DNA of 25,823 nt from JAZLIL01 sp045617405 (GCA_045617405.1 JAZLIL010000005.1:1-25823); one strand, 5' to 3'. Positions 7,060 to 15,830 are shown, counted from the stretch's first letter. The notes: generated by a model not told the origin, from the sequence alone. Numbers and translations are program-made.

Positions 7060-8259
7060 ATGAAAAAGTTTCTTTCAGTTGCACTTGTGTTTGTGCTCGT
7101 TCTCAGTCTTTGTGCCTGCGGAGCAAAGGCAGAAGAACCCAAGAAGGAAGAGGGGAAGAAGTTAAAGGCCGGTTTTATCTGCCTTCACGACGAGAATTCA
7201 CCCTATGACTTAAACTTTATCAATGCAGCCAATGAATTTGCTGCAAAGAGTGATGTTGAGCTTGTTATCAAGACGAATATTCCTGCGGATCAGGAGTGCT
7301 ACGAGATAGCATGTGAGCTTGCTGAATCGGGATGTGCATTCGTTTTCGCAGACAGTTTCGCTCATGAGGATTACGTTATTGAAGCTGCAAAGGCTTATCC
7401 TGATGTTCAGTTCTGTCATGCAACAGGTACGAAAGCGCACACAGAAAACCTTCCAAATTATCACAATGCGTTCGCTTCGATTTTCAACGGACGTTACCTT
7501 GCCGGAATCGTAGCAGGAATGAAGCTTAATCAGATGATCAGCGAAGGCAAATGTGATGCGGCTCCCAAGATCGGTTATGTCGGTGCATTCCCTTTTGCAG
7601 AAATTATTTCCGGTTATTCGGCATATTTCCTCGGTGTTCGTTCTGTATGCCCCGGCGCAACAATGGAAGTTACGTTCACAAACAGCTGGCTTGATGAAAC
7701 AGCTGAGAAGGAAGGTGCTCAGAAGCTTATCGACAGAGGATGCGTTCTTATCAGCCAGCATGCTGATTCAATGGGTGCTCCCACAGCATGTGAGACAGCA
7801 GGTGTTCCGAACGTTGCCTACAACGGTTCGACAGCATCGGCATGTCCCGAGACATATCTCGTATCATCAAGAATTAACTGGTCAACCTACTTTACATTTA
7901 TCGCTGACAGTATCAGAAGCAACACAGCAATGCCTTCTGACTGGGCAGGATCGTTTGACACAGATTCTGTTTCACTTACAGAACTCGGAAAGAACGTAGC
8001 TCCCGGAACTCAGGAAGCAATCGACAAGGCAAAGGCTGACATCATTGCCGGAACACTCCATGTATTTGACGTAACCAAGTTCACAGTTGATGGAAAGCAG
8101 CTTGATTCCTTTATGGCTGATGTTGATTCTGACGCAGCTTATGAGAGAGATCACGAAGTAGTTGTTAACGGTTACATTGATGAGTCTGGTGCAGGCTTCC
8201 GTTCAGCTCCTTTCTTTGATGCCAACATTGATGGTATCACGCTCATTGATAACAACTAA
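7060..8259 (+). CDS. BMP-family nucleoside-binding lipoprotein of an ABC importer
   Basis: A solute-binding protein of the BMP/PnrA-TmpC family, which captures nucleosides at the outer face of the membrane. The N terminus is a lipoprotein signal: MKKF, a hydrophobic core, and lipobox LCAC with the lipid-modified Cys20, then a charged linker (KAEEPKKEEGKK). Family marks include KAGFICL, FNGRYLAGIVAGM, KIGYVGAFP and GCVLISQHADSMG. The frame is open further upstream to an ATG at 7048, but ATG 7060 is chosen because GGAG at 7050-7053 sits six bases before it and the signal peptide then begins MKKF. Length is 399 residues. It is the first gene of an operon with the ATPase and two permeases. Its ligand is inferred from family, not shown; homologues in Bacillus and Treponema bind purine nucleosides. 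Confidence 0.9.
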   Translation: MKKFLSVALVFVLVLSLCACGAKAEEPKKEEGKKLKAGFICLHDENSPYDLNFINAANEFAAKSDVELVIKTNIPADQECYEIACELAESGCAFVFADSFAHEDYVIEAAKAYPDVQFCHATGTKAHTENLPNYHNAFASIFNGRYLAGIVAGMKLNQMISEGKCDAAPKIGYVGAFPFAEIISGYSAYFLGVRSVCPGATMEVTFTNSWLDETAEKEGAQKLIDRGCVLISQHADSMGAPTACETAGVPNVAYNGSTASACPETYLVSSRINWSTYFTFIADSIRSNTAMPSDWAGSFDTDSVSLTELGKNVAPGTQEAIDKAKADIIAGTLHVFDVTKFTVDGKQLDSFMADVDSDAAYERDHEVVVNGYIDESGAGFRSAPFFDANIDGITLIDNN

Positions 8260-8366
8260 TGCTTCTGACAGCATGATTTTTGCGTGAGTCCGCGCGAATC
8301 AAAATATCTATAGTGATTTTTTGCGTATTTTGTTATATATTAAGTTTGCAGTAAAGTGAGTATTGT

Positions 8367-8400
8367 TTGCTGCTTGCCGCGTGATTGCGGCAAGCAGCAA
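8367..8400 (+). other. Strong hairpin between the lipoprotein gene and the ATPase gene
   Basis: Arms 8367-8380 and 8387-8400 are perfectly complementary over 14 bp with a six-base loop GTGATT. There is no T-run after it and the next start codon is 24 bases downstream. The position suggests an mRNA-stabilising or attenuating hairpin that lets the binding protein be made in excess over the membrane components, a common arrangement. A weaker hairpin (8259-8274) followed by GATTTTT lies right after the lipoprotein stop codon and might end part of the transcripts. The remaining spacer shows nothing else. Confidence 0.7.
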
Positions 8401-8423
8401 TTGTCGTGAAAGGGGTATTTATT

Positions 8424-9950
8424 TTGGAAGAGAGAACGGCTGCAGTATCCATGAGGGGGATTTCGAAGTCATTTGGAGTGAATACGATTGCGAATGACAA
8501 TGTGGATCTTGACATCTACAAAGGAGAAATCCTTTCTCTGCTTGGAGAGAACGGAAGCGGAAAGACAACACTTATGAACATGCTTTCCGGAATATATTAC
8601 CCCGACGAAGGAAGCATCTGTATTAATGGTAGGGAAGTGGTAATTAAATCTCCGAGGGATGCCTTTGCAAACGGAATCGGAATGGTTCACCAGCATTTCA
8701 AGCTTGTCGATGTTTTTTCAGCTGCCGAGAACATCATTCTCGGACTCGGCGGAAAAAAGGATATCAAGGCGGCAACTGCGAAAATCCGTGAGATTTGCAG
8801 CAAATACGGCTTTGATGTCGACCCCGAAAAGAAGGTTTATGATATGTCTGTTTCTGAAAAGCAGACGGTAGAGATAGTCAAGGTGCTTTTCAGAAATGCC
8901 GATATTCTGATTCTTGATGAGCCTACGGCTGTTCTTACACCTCAGGAAACCGAGAAGCTTTTTAACGTTCTTCGAAACATGCGAAATGATGGAAAGGCTA
9001 TCGTTATCATTACACATAAGCTCCATGAAGTTGAGGAAATTTCAGATCGTGTAGCGGTTCTTTGCAGGGGAAAGCACGTGGCGGAGGTTATGACTAGGGA
9101 CACCAATGCCCGGGAGATGACAAATCTTATGGTAGGTCATTCCGTCACCTTAAACATTGAACGTCCAGAGCCCGTAAATCCCAAGCCGAGGATCGTTGTT
9201 GACAATCTTTCAATCAGGAACATTGACGGGCTTCTTGCAATAGACGATGTTTCATTCACTGCTAATTCAGGTGAAATTCTAGGTATCGCCGGTATTTCGG
9301 GCTGTGGTCAGAAGGAGCTTCTTGAGGCGATTGCAGGTCTTCAGCCTGCCGAGTCGGGAAGCATCCGTTACATTGATGACAGCGGTCGGGCGGAGGAACT
9401 TCTCGGAAAGGATCCGAGAAAGATTCAGGAGCTTGGCGTCATGCTTTCATTTGTTCCCGAGGACAGACTCGGAATGGGACTTGTCGGGAACATGGATTTG
9501 ACCGACAATATGATGCTCCGTTCGTTCAGAAAGGGAAAAACGGTATTTACCGACAGGAAGACTCCCCGCGCTCTTGCTGAGGATGTTGTAGAAAGGCTTG
9601 AGGTTGTGACTCCCGGAGTCTCGACACCTGTCAGACGTCTCTCAGGCGGCAATGTTCAGAAGGTTCTCGTCGGCCGTGAGATAGCAAGTGCTCCGACAGT
9701 TCTTCTGACTGCCTATGCAGCCCGCGGTCTTGATATAAATTCTTCTTACGTAATCTATGATTTGATCAACAGGCAGAAGGAAAAGGGCGTGGCGGTTATT
9801 TTTGTCGGCGAGGATCTCGACGTTCTCCTTGAACTCTCGGACAGAATCCTGGTTCTTTGCGGCGGAAAGGTCAGCGGTATTCTTGACGGAAGGACAGCAA
9901 AAAAGAATGAGGTCGGCCTGATGATGACACATGTGGGAGGAACAAACTGA
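8424..9950 (+). CDS. ABC transporter ATP-binding protein, double domain (nucleoside/simple-sugar type)
   Basis: A 508-residue ATPase with two fused nucleotide-binding domains that powers the two permeases below. The first domain has Walker A GENGSGKTT, signature VSEKQTVEI and Walker B ILILDEPTAVLTP. The second has the degenerate Walker A usual in this subfamily (GISGCGQKE), signature LSGGNVQK, and TAYAARGLDINSS where a Walker B/D-loop is expected, without the catalytic Glu. That is typical of YufO/NupO-like proteins, in which one site is inactive. The start is taken as TTG 8424, with AAGGGG eight bases upstream; the longer frame begins inside the hairpin at 8367-8400 and has no ribosome binding site. 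It overlaps the next gene by one base (TGATG). Confidence 0.9.
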   Translation: MEERTAAVSMRGISKSFGVNTIANDNVDLDIYKGEILSLLGENGSGKTTLMNMLSGIYYPDEGSICINGREVVIKSPRDAFANGIGMVHQHFKLVDVFSAAENIILGLGGKKDIKAATAKIREICSKYGFDVDPEKKVYDMSVSEKQTVEIVKVLFRNADILILDEPTAVLTPQETEKLFNVLRNMRNDGKAIVIITHKLHEVEEISDRVAVLCRGKHVAEVMTRDTNAREMTNLMVGHSVTLNIERPEPVNPKPRIVVDNLSIRNIDGLLAIDDVSFTANSGEILGIAGISGCGQKELLEAIAGLQPAESGSIRYIDDSGRAEELLGKDPRKIQELGVMLSFVPEDRLGMGLVGNMDLTDNMMLRSFRKGKTVFTDRKTPRALAEDVVERLEVVTPGVSTPVRRLSGGNVQKVLVGREIASAPTVLLTAYAARGLDINSSYVIYDLINRQKEKGVAVIFVGEDLDVLLELSDRILVLCGGKVSGILDGRTAKKNEVGLMMTHVGGTN

Positions 9951-11035
9951 TGAAAGAGAAGAAGCGGTTCCATATTATTAAACGAAGCGCAATGCCGTGG
10001 CAGTTTGTCTGGGCCATCAGAGTCCTGTCCGTAATAGCTGCTCTGCTTGTGTGTGCAATTGTCTGCATGGTACTGACGGGGGATAATCCCCTTCAGATAT
10101 ACGCAACTGTTTTTGAGGGTGCTTTCGGCTCCTCGAGAAAAACCTGGATTACACTGCAGAAGACGTCGATTCTTCTCATCATTTCGCTTGCTCTGACGCC
10201 TGCCTTTAAGATGCGGTTCTGGAACATCGGAGGTGAAGGTCAGGTTCTTATCGGCGGACTCGCGGCAGCAGCCTGCATGGTCTACTTTGACGGCGTTCTT
10301 CCGAATGTGGCGGTCATTCTCCTTATGATAGTGGCAAGCCTTGCGGCCGGTGCTGCATGGGGCTTGATTCCCGCACTGTTAAAGGCAAAGTGGAATACGA
10401 ACGAGACGCTTTCCACTTTGATGATGAACTACATCGCTACTCAGTTCGTTGCGTTCTTCACTGTTCTCAACGAGAATCCAAAGGGCTCCGGAAAAATCGG
10501 CGTTATCAACGCGAAATCCAATACGGGATGGCTTCCCGAAATCGCCGGTTCAAGATACCTTTCGGCAATCATTGTCGCACTTGTGATTACCGCGGGAATG
10601 TATGTCTACCTTCATTATTCAAAGCACGGCTACGAAATCAGCGTCGTCGGTGAGAGTGAGAGAACGGCACGTTATGTCGGTATCAAGGTTGAAAAGGTAA
10701 TTGTCAGAACCGTTATTCTTTCCGGTGCGATTTGCGGTATCGCAGGATTGCTTCTTGTCGGAGGCATCAACCATACCGTATCGACTACGATTGCGGGCGG
10801 CATGGGATTTACGGCTGTTATGGTTTCGTGGCTCGCAAAATTCAATCCGTTTATTATGATTCTGACGAGCTTCATAATCATATTCCTTGACAGAGGCGCT
10901 TCGGAAATTTCGACTGTATTCGACCTGAATCAGTCATTCGGTGACATTCTGACCGGAATCATCCTGTTTTTCATCATCGGTTCCGAGTTCTTCATGTCAT
11001 ACAAAATCGTATTCAGAGGAAGGGAGGGCAAGTAA
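9950..11035 (+). CDS. ABC transporter permease, BPD_transp_2 family (first subunit)
   Basis: An integral membrane protein of 361 residues with eight or more hydrophobic segments, equivalent to YufP/NupP of Bacillus nucleoside importers. Marks are FWNIGGEGQVLIGGLAAA near residue 90, a loop NTNETLSTLMMNYIA, and ISVVGESERTARYVGIKVEK, which in this family forms the coupling region that touches the ATPase. The ATG overlaps the ATPase stop codon and GTGGGAGG precedes it, so the two are translationally linked. The next permease begins on the base after its stop codon. Confidence 0.9.
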   Translation: MKEKKRFHIIKRSAMPWQFVWAIRVLSVIAALLVCAIVCMVLTGDNPLQIYATVFEGAFGSSRKTWITLQKTSILLIISLALTPAFKMRFWNIGGEGQVLIGGLAAAACMVYFDGVLPNVAVILLMIVASLAAGAAWGLIPALLKAKWNTNETLSTLMMNYIATQFVAFFTVLNENPKGSGKIGVINAKSNTGWLPEIAGSRYLSAIIVALVITAGMYVYLHYSKHGYEISVVGESERTARYVGIKVEKVIVRTVILSGAICGIAGLLLVGGINHTVSTTIAGGMGFTAVMVSWLAKFNPFIMILTSFIIIFLDRGASEISTVFDLNQSFGDILTGIILFFIIGSEFFMSYKIVFRGREGK

Positions 11036-12028
11036 ATGATAAATCTGGTTCAGTTTATCCCGAGAGCCGTTGCGCAGGGAATACCGCTTCTGTTCGGAAG
11101 CACCGGTGAAATTCTCACCCAGAAATCCGGCAATCTTAATCTCGGACTTCCCGGTGTTATGTATGTCGGCGCAATCTGCGGCGTTATCGGCGCCTTCAAG
11201 TACGAGCAGGCAGCAGGCGGGAATATGAACGGCGCACTTGCCATTCTGATTCCCATGGGCTGTTGTCTTTTAGGTTCGCTTCTTCTCGGCCTTTTGTTCT
11301 GCTTCCTTACCGTAACGATGCGTGCGAATCAGAATGTTACCGGCCTTGCCATGACTACATTCGGCATTGGCTTCGGAAATTTCTTCGGCGGTTCGCTCAT
11401 CAGGCTTTCGGGCGCAGACGTTCCTTCGATTGCCCTTTCCGCAACTAACAGGTTCTTTGTGAAGAAGCTCCCCTTTGCCGAAAGCCTTGGTGCAGTCGGT
11501 CAGGTTTTCTTCTCCTACGGTTTTCTCGCGTATGTCGCAATTGCTGCAGCAATCATAGTCGCTGTCGTTCTCGACAGGACAAGAATCGGCCTTCATCTTC
11601 GTGCAGTAGGAGAAAATCCCGCGACAGCCGATGCCGCAGGTATCAGCGTTACAAAGTACAAGTATGTTGCGACATGTGTCGGATGCATGATTGCAGGCCT
11701 TGGCGGTCTTTACTATGTTATGGATTATGCTTCAGGTGTCTGGTCGAATGACGCATTCGGCGATCGCGGATGGCTTTCAATCGCTCTCGTTATCTTCTGC
11801 ATTTGGAGACCGAACCTCGGTATTTTTGCATCAATTCTCTTCGGAGGTCTTTATATCCTCTATCTGTTTATGCCCGCCAGCATTGACCACATGGAGGTAA
11901 AGGAACTTTACAAGATGATTCCGTACGTTGTTACACTGATAGTGCTTGTGATTACAAGCATTAGAAGCAAGCGTAAGAATCAGCCTCCCGCTTCACTGGG
12001 ATTGTCTTACTTCAGAGAGGACAGGTGA
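11036..12028 (+). CDS. ABC transporter permease, BPD_transp_2 family (second subunit)
   Basis: A 330-residue membrane protein equivalent to YufQ/NupQ, the partner of the preceding permease. Marks are AQGIPLLFGSTGEILTQKSG at the N terminus, NLNLGLPGVMYVGAICG, MTTFGIGFGNF and the cytoplasmic coupling segment LRAVGENPATADAAGISVTKYK. Its ATG directly follows the upstream stop codon with GGGAGGG upstream. The order lipoprotein, ATPase, permease, permease matches complete nucleoside importers, and no subunit is missing or broken. Confidence 0.9.
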   Translation: MINLVQFIPRAVAQGIPLLFGSTGEILTQKSGNLNLGLPGVMYVGAICGVIGAFKYEQAAGGNMNGALAILIPMGCCLLGSLLLGLLFCFLTVTMRANQNVTGLAMTTFGIGFGNFFGGSLIRLSGADVPSIALSATNRFFVKKLPFAESLGAVGQVFFSYGFLAYVAIAAAIIVAVVLDRTRIGLHLRAVGENPATADAAGISVTKYKYVATCVGCMIAGLGGLYYVMDYASGVWSNDAFGDRGWLSIALVIFCIWRPNLGIFASILFGGLYILYLFMPASIDHMEVKELYKMIPYVVTLIVLVITSIRSKRKNQPPASLGLSYFREDR

Positions 12029-12033
12029 TAGAT

Positions 12034-13230
12034 ATGAAATACAACGAAGTATGTAATGAGAGATTATCGGCACTCGGTTTCGGATGTATGAGACTGCCTG
12101 TCAGAGAAGACGGGAGTATCGATGAGGCTCTGTCGGAAAAGATGATTGACTATGCAATTGAAAAGGGGGTCAATTACTTTGACACCGCGTACCCCTACCA
12201 CGGTGGCATGAGCGAGATAGTTGTGGGAAAGATTCTTAAGAAATACCCGAGAGAATCATTCTTTCTGGCAAGTAAATTCCCCGGACATCAGTACATGGAA
12301 AAGTACGATGCGAAGGCAATCTTCGAGGAACAGCTTAAAAAGTGCGGAGTGGAATATTTTGATTTTTATCTTCTCCACAACGTCTATGAAGAGTCAATCA
12401 AGGTCTACAGGGATGAGAAGTGGAAAATTATTGACTATCTGCTTGAACAGAAGGCAAACGGAAGAATCCGGCATTTAGGGTTCTCTTCACACGCAAGGCT
12501 TGACTGCCTGGAGGAATTTCTTGAGTATGCAGGCGATGAAATGGAGTTTTGCCAAATCCAGCTCAACTGGTTGGATTGGACTCTTCAGTCTGCAAAGGAA
12601 AAATGCGATCTTCTAAAGAAGTACGACATTCCCGTGTGGGTGATGGAGCCGGTGAGAGGCGGCAGACTTGTAAACCTGACGGAATCACAGAAAAGCAGGC
12701 TGCTTGAGCAAAGACCCGATGAGTCGATAGCGTCCTGGTCATTCAGATATCTAATGACAATTCCCGAAGTCAAGCTGACGCTCAGCGGAATGAGCACCTT
12801 CGAGCAGGTTGAGGACAATGTAAAAACCTTTGAGAGCGGAAAGAATCTGACGCAGGATGAAGTCAGACTTCTTTATGACCTGGCGGAAGAGATGAAGAAT
12901 TCCGTTCCGTGTACGGGATGCCGTTATTGCGTTGACGGATGCCCGAACGGGCTTAATATACCTGAACTTATAGCACTTTACAATGACATCAGATTCAATC
13001 CGAAGAGTGTTAACACTCCCGCACAGCAGCTTCAGTGCCTGCCTGATGACAAGAAGCCTTCAGCATGCGTCAAGTGTGGTGTATGTGCAAAGATCTGCCC
13101 TCAGCACATCGACATTCCTTCCGTTCTTAAGGAACTGGCAGATGTCTCGGAAAATCTTCCGGACTGGAAGAAAATAAGCATCGAGCGTGAAGCGGAAGCT
13201 GCTGCGTTAAGAAGCAGGCTCGGACTGTAA
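12034..13230 (+). CDS. Aldo/keto reductase with C-terminal [4Fe-4S] ferredoxin domain
   Basis: A soluble 398-residue oxidoreductase. The aldo/keto reductase barrel shows the catalytic Asp/Tyr stretch YFDTAYPYHGG, the lysine in LASKFPG and the histidine in DFYLLHNV. The C-terminal part (about residues 285-370) has CTGCRYCVDGCPNGLNIPEL and CVKCGVCAKICPQHIDIPSVL, two ferredoxin-type cluster motifs that are common in clostridial homologues. ATG 12034 has AGGTG six bases upstream; a GTG at 12025 would overlap the permease by four bases and is an alternative. It directly follows the ABC permease and probably shares its mRNA, but I know of no reason an aldo/keto reductase belongs to nucleoside uptake; its substrate may be a sugar released from nucleosides. 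Confidence 0.9.
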   Translation: MKYNEVCNERLSALGFGCMRLPVREDGSIDEALSEKMIDYAIEKGVNYFDTAYPYHGGMSEIVVGKILKKYPRESFFLASKFPGHQYMEKYDAKAIFEEQLKKCGVEYFDFYLLHNVYEESIKVYRDEKWKIIDYLLEQKANGRIRHLGFSSHARLDCLEEFLEYAGDEMEFCQIQLNWLDWTLQSAKEKCDLLKKYDIPVWVMEPVRGGRLVNLTESQKSRLLEQRPDESIASWSFRYLMTIPEVKLTLSGMSTFEQVEDNVKTFESGKNLTQDEVRLLYDLAEEMKNSVPCTGCRYCVDGCPNGLNIPELIALYNDIRFNPKSVNTPAQQLQCLPDDKKPSACVKCGVCAKICPQHIDIPSVLKELADVSENLPDWKKISIEREAEAAALRSRLGL

Positions 13231-13254
13231 AGGGGAAAAAAGAAAAGCGGCAAA

Positions 13255-13476
13255 AGTACAACAGGCGACCTGATTATCAGGTCCTCTGTTGCCGTGTGCT
13301 CTATATTATCATGATTATGGGATTAAGCTTGTTGCGGCTCCCCTGCCAACGGTAGTAAAGGAAAGGAAAGTAATGGCAGATAGCGGGGGAGCTTTTGTCA
13401 GAAAAGGAGACTGACAACTCCAACAATTATCATAAAGTGTAACAATCAAATTCTGAAATCGTTCAGTTTTTGATTT
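13255..13476. ncRNA. Hairpin-rich non-coding stretch, candidate small RNA (strand uncertain)
   Basis: Three hairpins lie close together. A: CAACAG (13259-13264) with CTGTTG (13286-13291) around GACCTGA-TTA-TCAGGTC. B: GCTCCCC and TGCCA (13337-13348) with TGGCA (13374-13378) and GGGGAGC (13386-13392), enclosing a purine-rich loop. C: TTGTCAG (13395-13401) with CTGACAA (13411-13417); GGAG in its loop can pair with CTCC at 13418-13421. On the minus strand a TTGACA (13506-13511) and AATTAT (13483-13488) at 17-base spacing would start an RNA near 13476, and hairpin A followed by TACTTTT would end it, giving about 220 bases. On the plus strand a small hairpin with TTTTT (13454-13472) follows. No known RNA family was recognised. 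Hairpin A may simply end the ABC operon. Confidence 0.4.
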
Positions 13477-13604
13477 ATATCAATAATTACATATCTGGTG
13501 GCTTTTGTCAAGAGATTTATGAACCAATTCACATTTGTATATTCGAAAGAATAACACGAAATGCGAAGCGCACAAAAGAAATCTAGAATTCAACGATATC
13601 AGTG

Positions 13605-13638
13605 TTGAAAATGAAAAGAAAAAGGTATAGAATATAAT
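13605..13638 (+). promoter_or_regulatory. Possible promoter of the chemotaxis receptor gene
   Basis: A consensus TATAAT stands at 13633-13638, but no -35 box is found at 17 bases; TTGAAA at 13605-13610 is 22 bases away, or 15 bases from an overlapping TATAGA (13626-13631). A clear sigma-D (flagellar) promoter was looked for and not found. The stretch 13477-13600 is AT-rich and holds no gene that I can support. The leader from about 13645 to 13780 is GC-rich with short complementary stretches. Confidence 0.3.
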
Positions 13639-13795
13639 CGGAATTTGTTTGAGAAAAGATGTTTATTCGACAGAGCCTTTTGAACCCCACATTATCAAAG
13701 AAGGTGTCTGCGATTCTACCGGACCGGGAATCCGTTGCGGACCCAATCGGCGGTGCCGGGAACAACTTACTGCAGAAATGACAGGAGGAAAAAGT

Positions 13796-15514
13796 ATGAA
13801 GCAGAAGACTGTTTGGCAAAAGATCAGAGGCTGCCTCAGAAGGAGCGGCGGGATGAAGACTACGATCCTTGCGAGGATTGTACGGCTTTCACTGATTTCT
13901 GTATTTATTGCTTCGGCCATCATGGTTGTGTACAATGCCGTAGTTGACACTGAGGAAAAGACGGAATTGTACCATGACAGGCTTCAGGCGGGCGCAAATC
14001 ATGCTGCGGCAATGGCACAGGGCGGTATGGTATCGGATTTGAACAGTTCCGATGAGTGGCTTGGTATGCTGATGGCTGCGGAGAACAATGACGATATGTA
14101 TGCTTTCGTTATTGATGAAAACGATTCCATAGTCGGGGTGTCATCGGGGTTCCCCGCTGAGAAGGTAAATCCTTTGAAGATGGCGGGAAATGACGAATCT
14201 TACCGCGAACTGGCCGAAATGGTGGGAAATTTCCGCGCCGGGATAAAGGCAAGCATGTCAGGCAAAATGCCCGGCGGAAAGAGGGCAATCGTTGCCTTTT
14301 CGCCCATAGGTGAAAACGGCGCGGCTGTTGCTTTTGCGGTTGATGCGTCGGCTCTTCAGAAGTCGTTTACAAAGTCACTTGTTATACAGGTTATTATTCT
14401 TATTATCATATTGCTCATTGAGCTTGTAATCGACGTATTTATGTCGATGAAGATAGCGCATCCACTGAGAGTTGCATCTTACGGTCTGAAGCTTCTGAAC
14501 GAAGGTGATTTGTCTACGGCACGCGAAGAGGTAAAGATTTCAAAGGATGAGACCGGGCGCCTTTTGAATTCCTATGATGAAACGAGGCGCCGGCTAAGAG
14601 AATACATTGGAGACATTGCAGAGGTGCTTTCACAGATTGCGGGCGGAAATTTAAGAGTTACTGTTGACAGAGAGTATGTTGGTGATTTTGCACAGATTAA
14701 GGAAAGCCTTGAGAGTATTGTTGATTCCATGAACAAAACGCTCGGAGGCGTTATCATGGGTGTTTCAAATCTTTCAGAGGGAGCTAAACAGGTTGAGGCT
14801 GCAAGTCAGAGTCTTGCGTCGGCAACTACCGAGCAGGCAAGTGCTGTAGTTGAGATAACGGCTTCGATGGAAAATGTCGCTAAGCATACTCTTGAAAACA
14901 CGCAGAATGTCATTGATGCCGAGAAACTTGTCAGAAAGACAAGGGATGAGGCAGAGCTCCAGAATGAAAAGATGGGCCAGCTCCTTGACGCAATGACCGG
15001 AATTGAAGAAGCATCGAAGAACATTGCGCAGATAATGAAGGTCATCAACGACATTGCATTACAGACCAACATCCTTGCACTAAATGCCTCTGTGGAGGCG
15101 GCAAGAGCCGGCGAACATGGTGCGGGCTTTGCTGTTGTAGCCGGTGAAGTCAGGACGCTCGCAGGAAAGTCAGCACAAGCCGCGGCCGAGATTAACGATA
15201 TGATTGAGGAAGCAATCAATAAGATCGGTGTCGGTATGAGTATCGCAAACGATACGGGAGACAGTCTGAAGACAATAGTTGATGCGGTCGAGAGAATTGC
15301 TTCAATAATGGGTGAGATAGCAAAGGCTTCCAGGCAGCAGAATGAAGCCGTCAGTCAGGTTAATTCCGGTATTGAGCAGATTTCACAGGCTGTTCAGAAC
15401 AATTCCGCCATCAGTGAGGAGACGGCCGCAGCAAGCGTTGAGCTTGCAAATCAGGCGGGTTCTCTCGACAAGAAGGTGGCGTTCTACCTTCTGAGACAAA
15501 AGAAAAAGGCATAA
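13796..15514 (+). CDS. Methyl-accepting chemotaxis protein
   Basis: A 572-residue membrane receptor that signals to CheA/CheW. Helix 1 (about residues 24-46) and helix 2 (about 191-215) enclose an extracellular sensor of some 140 residues. A HAMP domain follows the second helix, and a second HAMP-like unit (IAGGNLRVTVDREYVGDF) precedes the long signalling coiled coil. The signalling tip has IALQTNILALNASVEAARAG, the hallmark of the family, followed by GFAVVAGEVRTLA. The sensor has no domain I can name, so the ligand is unknown. The ATG at 13796 follows AGGAGG by seven bases; the frame is open 49 codons further upstream but without a ribosome binding site. No che or flagellar gene is nearby. 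Confidence 0.93.
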   Translation: MKQKTVWQKIRGCLRRSGGMKTTILARIVRLSLISVFIASAIMVVYNAVVDTEEKTELYHDRLQAGANHAAAMAQGGMVSDLNSSDEWLGMLMAAENNDDMYAFVIDENDSIVGVSSGFPAEKVNPLKMAGNDESYRELAEMVGNFRAGIKASMSGKMPGGKRAIVAFSPIGENGAAVAFAVDASALQKSFTKSLVIQVIILIIILLIELVIDVFMSMKIAHPLRVASYGLKLLNEGDLSTAREEVKISKDETGRLLNSYDETRRRLREYIGDIAEVLSQIAGGNLRVTVDREYVGDFAQIKESLESIVDSMNKTLGGVIMGVSNLSEGAKQVEAASQSLASATTEQASAVVEITASMENVAKHTLENTQNVIDAEKLVRKTRDEAELQNEKMGQLLDAMTGIEEASKNIAQIMKVINDIALQTNILALNASVEAARAGEHGAGFAVVAGEVRTLAGKSAQAAAEINDMIEEAINKIGVGMSIANDTGDSLKTIVDAVERIASIMGEIAKASRQQNEAVSQVNSGIEQISQAVQNNSAISEETAAASVELANQAGSLDKKVAFYLLRQKKKA

Positions 15515-15560
15515 TGATTCCGGACGATAGCAAACGGACGGAAAAGGCGTAATTAATTTA

Positions 15561-15737
15561 TAAAAGGGGCTGTAAAAAAACTCCCCTAAAAGAAAATCGC
15601 TTAGACCGTGAGGTTTAAGCGATTTTTTGGTATAATTATTTATGCCAATAATCAATCATACAACTGATGTTAATTATACAGCTAGACAGCTGAAATTACC
15701 ATTGGAAATTGAAAAATTAATTGATATTTCTGATCCG
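15561..15737 (+). mobile_element. Left end of a degraded IS1182-like insertion sequence
   Basis: AGGGG (15565-15569), CTGTAAAAAAACT and CCCCT (15583-15587) resemble the terminal sequence I remember from IS1182-type elements of Firmicutes. It is followed by a terminator-like hairpin (15593-15628) and a reading frame whose first 32 residues look like the start of an IS1182 transposase. The similarity stops at about 15737, where an unrelated hairpin cluster begins. No right end is visible in the window, so this is a remnant. The family name rests on memory and needs a database check. Confidence 0.5.
15593..15628. terminator. Rho-independent terminator inside the IS end
   Basis: Arms 15593-15607 and 15612-15626 form a 15-bp stem with one G-U pair and a GTGA loop; the right arm and what follows give six T. 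It would end the chemotaxis receptor mRNA, and because the left arm begins with four A the structure also works on the minus strand. In insertion sequences such a hairpin shields the transposase from outside transcription. Confidence 0.85.
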
Positions 15738-15794
15738 AGGTGCGGGGTTTCAAGCCCCGTACCTCGTAAGGCACGAAGTGCCACTTTTATATGA
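15642..15794 (+). pseudogene. N-terminal fragment of an IS1182-family transposase
   Basis: The frame starts MPIINHTTDVNYTARQLKLP and continues LEIEKLIDISDP, which fits the opening of IS1182 transposases (a short lead, then a Leu-Pro-rich segment ending in a conserved Asp-Pro). From codon 33 (about 15738) it runs into an unrelated hairpin repeat and stops at 15794 after 50 residues, compared with about 450-550 for an intact transposase. A TATAAT (15631-15636) lies just before the ATG. It cannot be active. Confidence 0.5.
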
Positions 15795-15830
15795 GCAAGT
15801 AGCGAAGCGGATTGCGAATAGCATTGACTT
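15736..15830. repeat. Cluster of small hairpins at the IS break point
   Basis: Three dyads follow one another. CGAGGTGCGGGG (15736-15747) pairs with CCCCGTACCTCG (15755-15766), 12 bp with one G-U. GGCAC-GAA-GTGCC is at 15770-15782. GACTT-GGA-AAGTC stands near 15817-15830. The intervening text AGCAAGTAGCGAAGCGG / TTGCGAATAGC looks like repeated genomic filler. TTCAC-GAA-GTGAA at 23410-23422 has the same CACGAAGTG core. This is probably an interspersed palindromic repeat that inserted into, or recombined with, the IS. Confidence 0.5.

Noticed and set aside
13649..13795. A 49-codon N-terminal extension of the chemotaxis receptor
   Set aside because: The TTG start lies right at the -10 region and has no ribosome binding site, while AGGAGG sits seven bases before ATG 13796.
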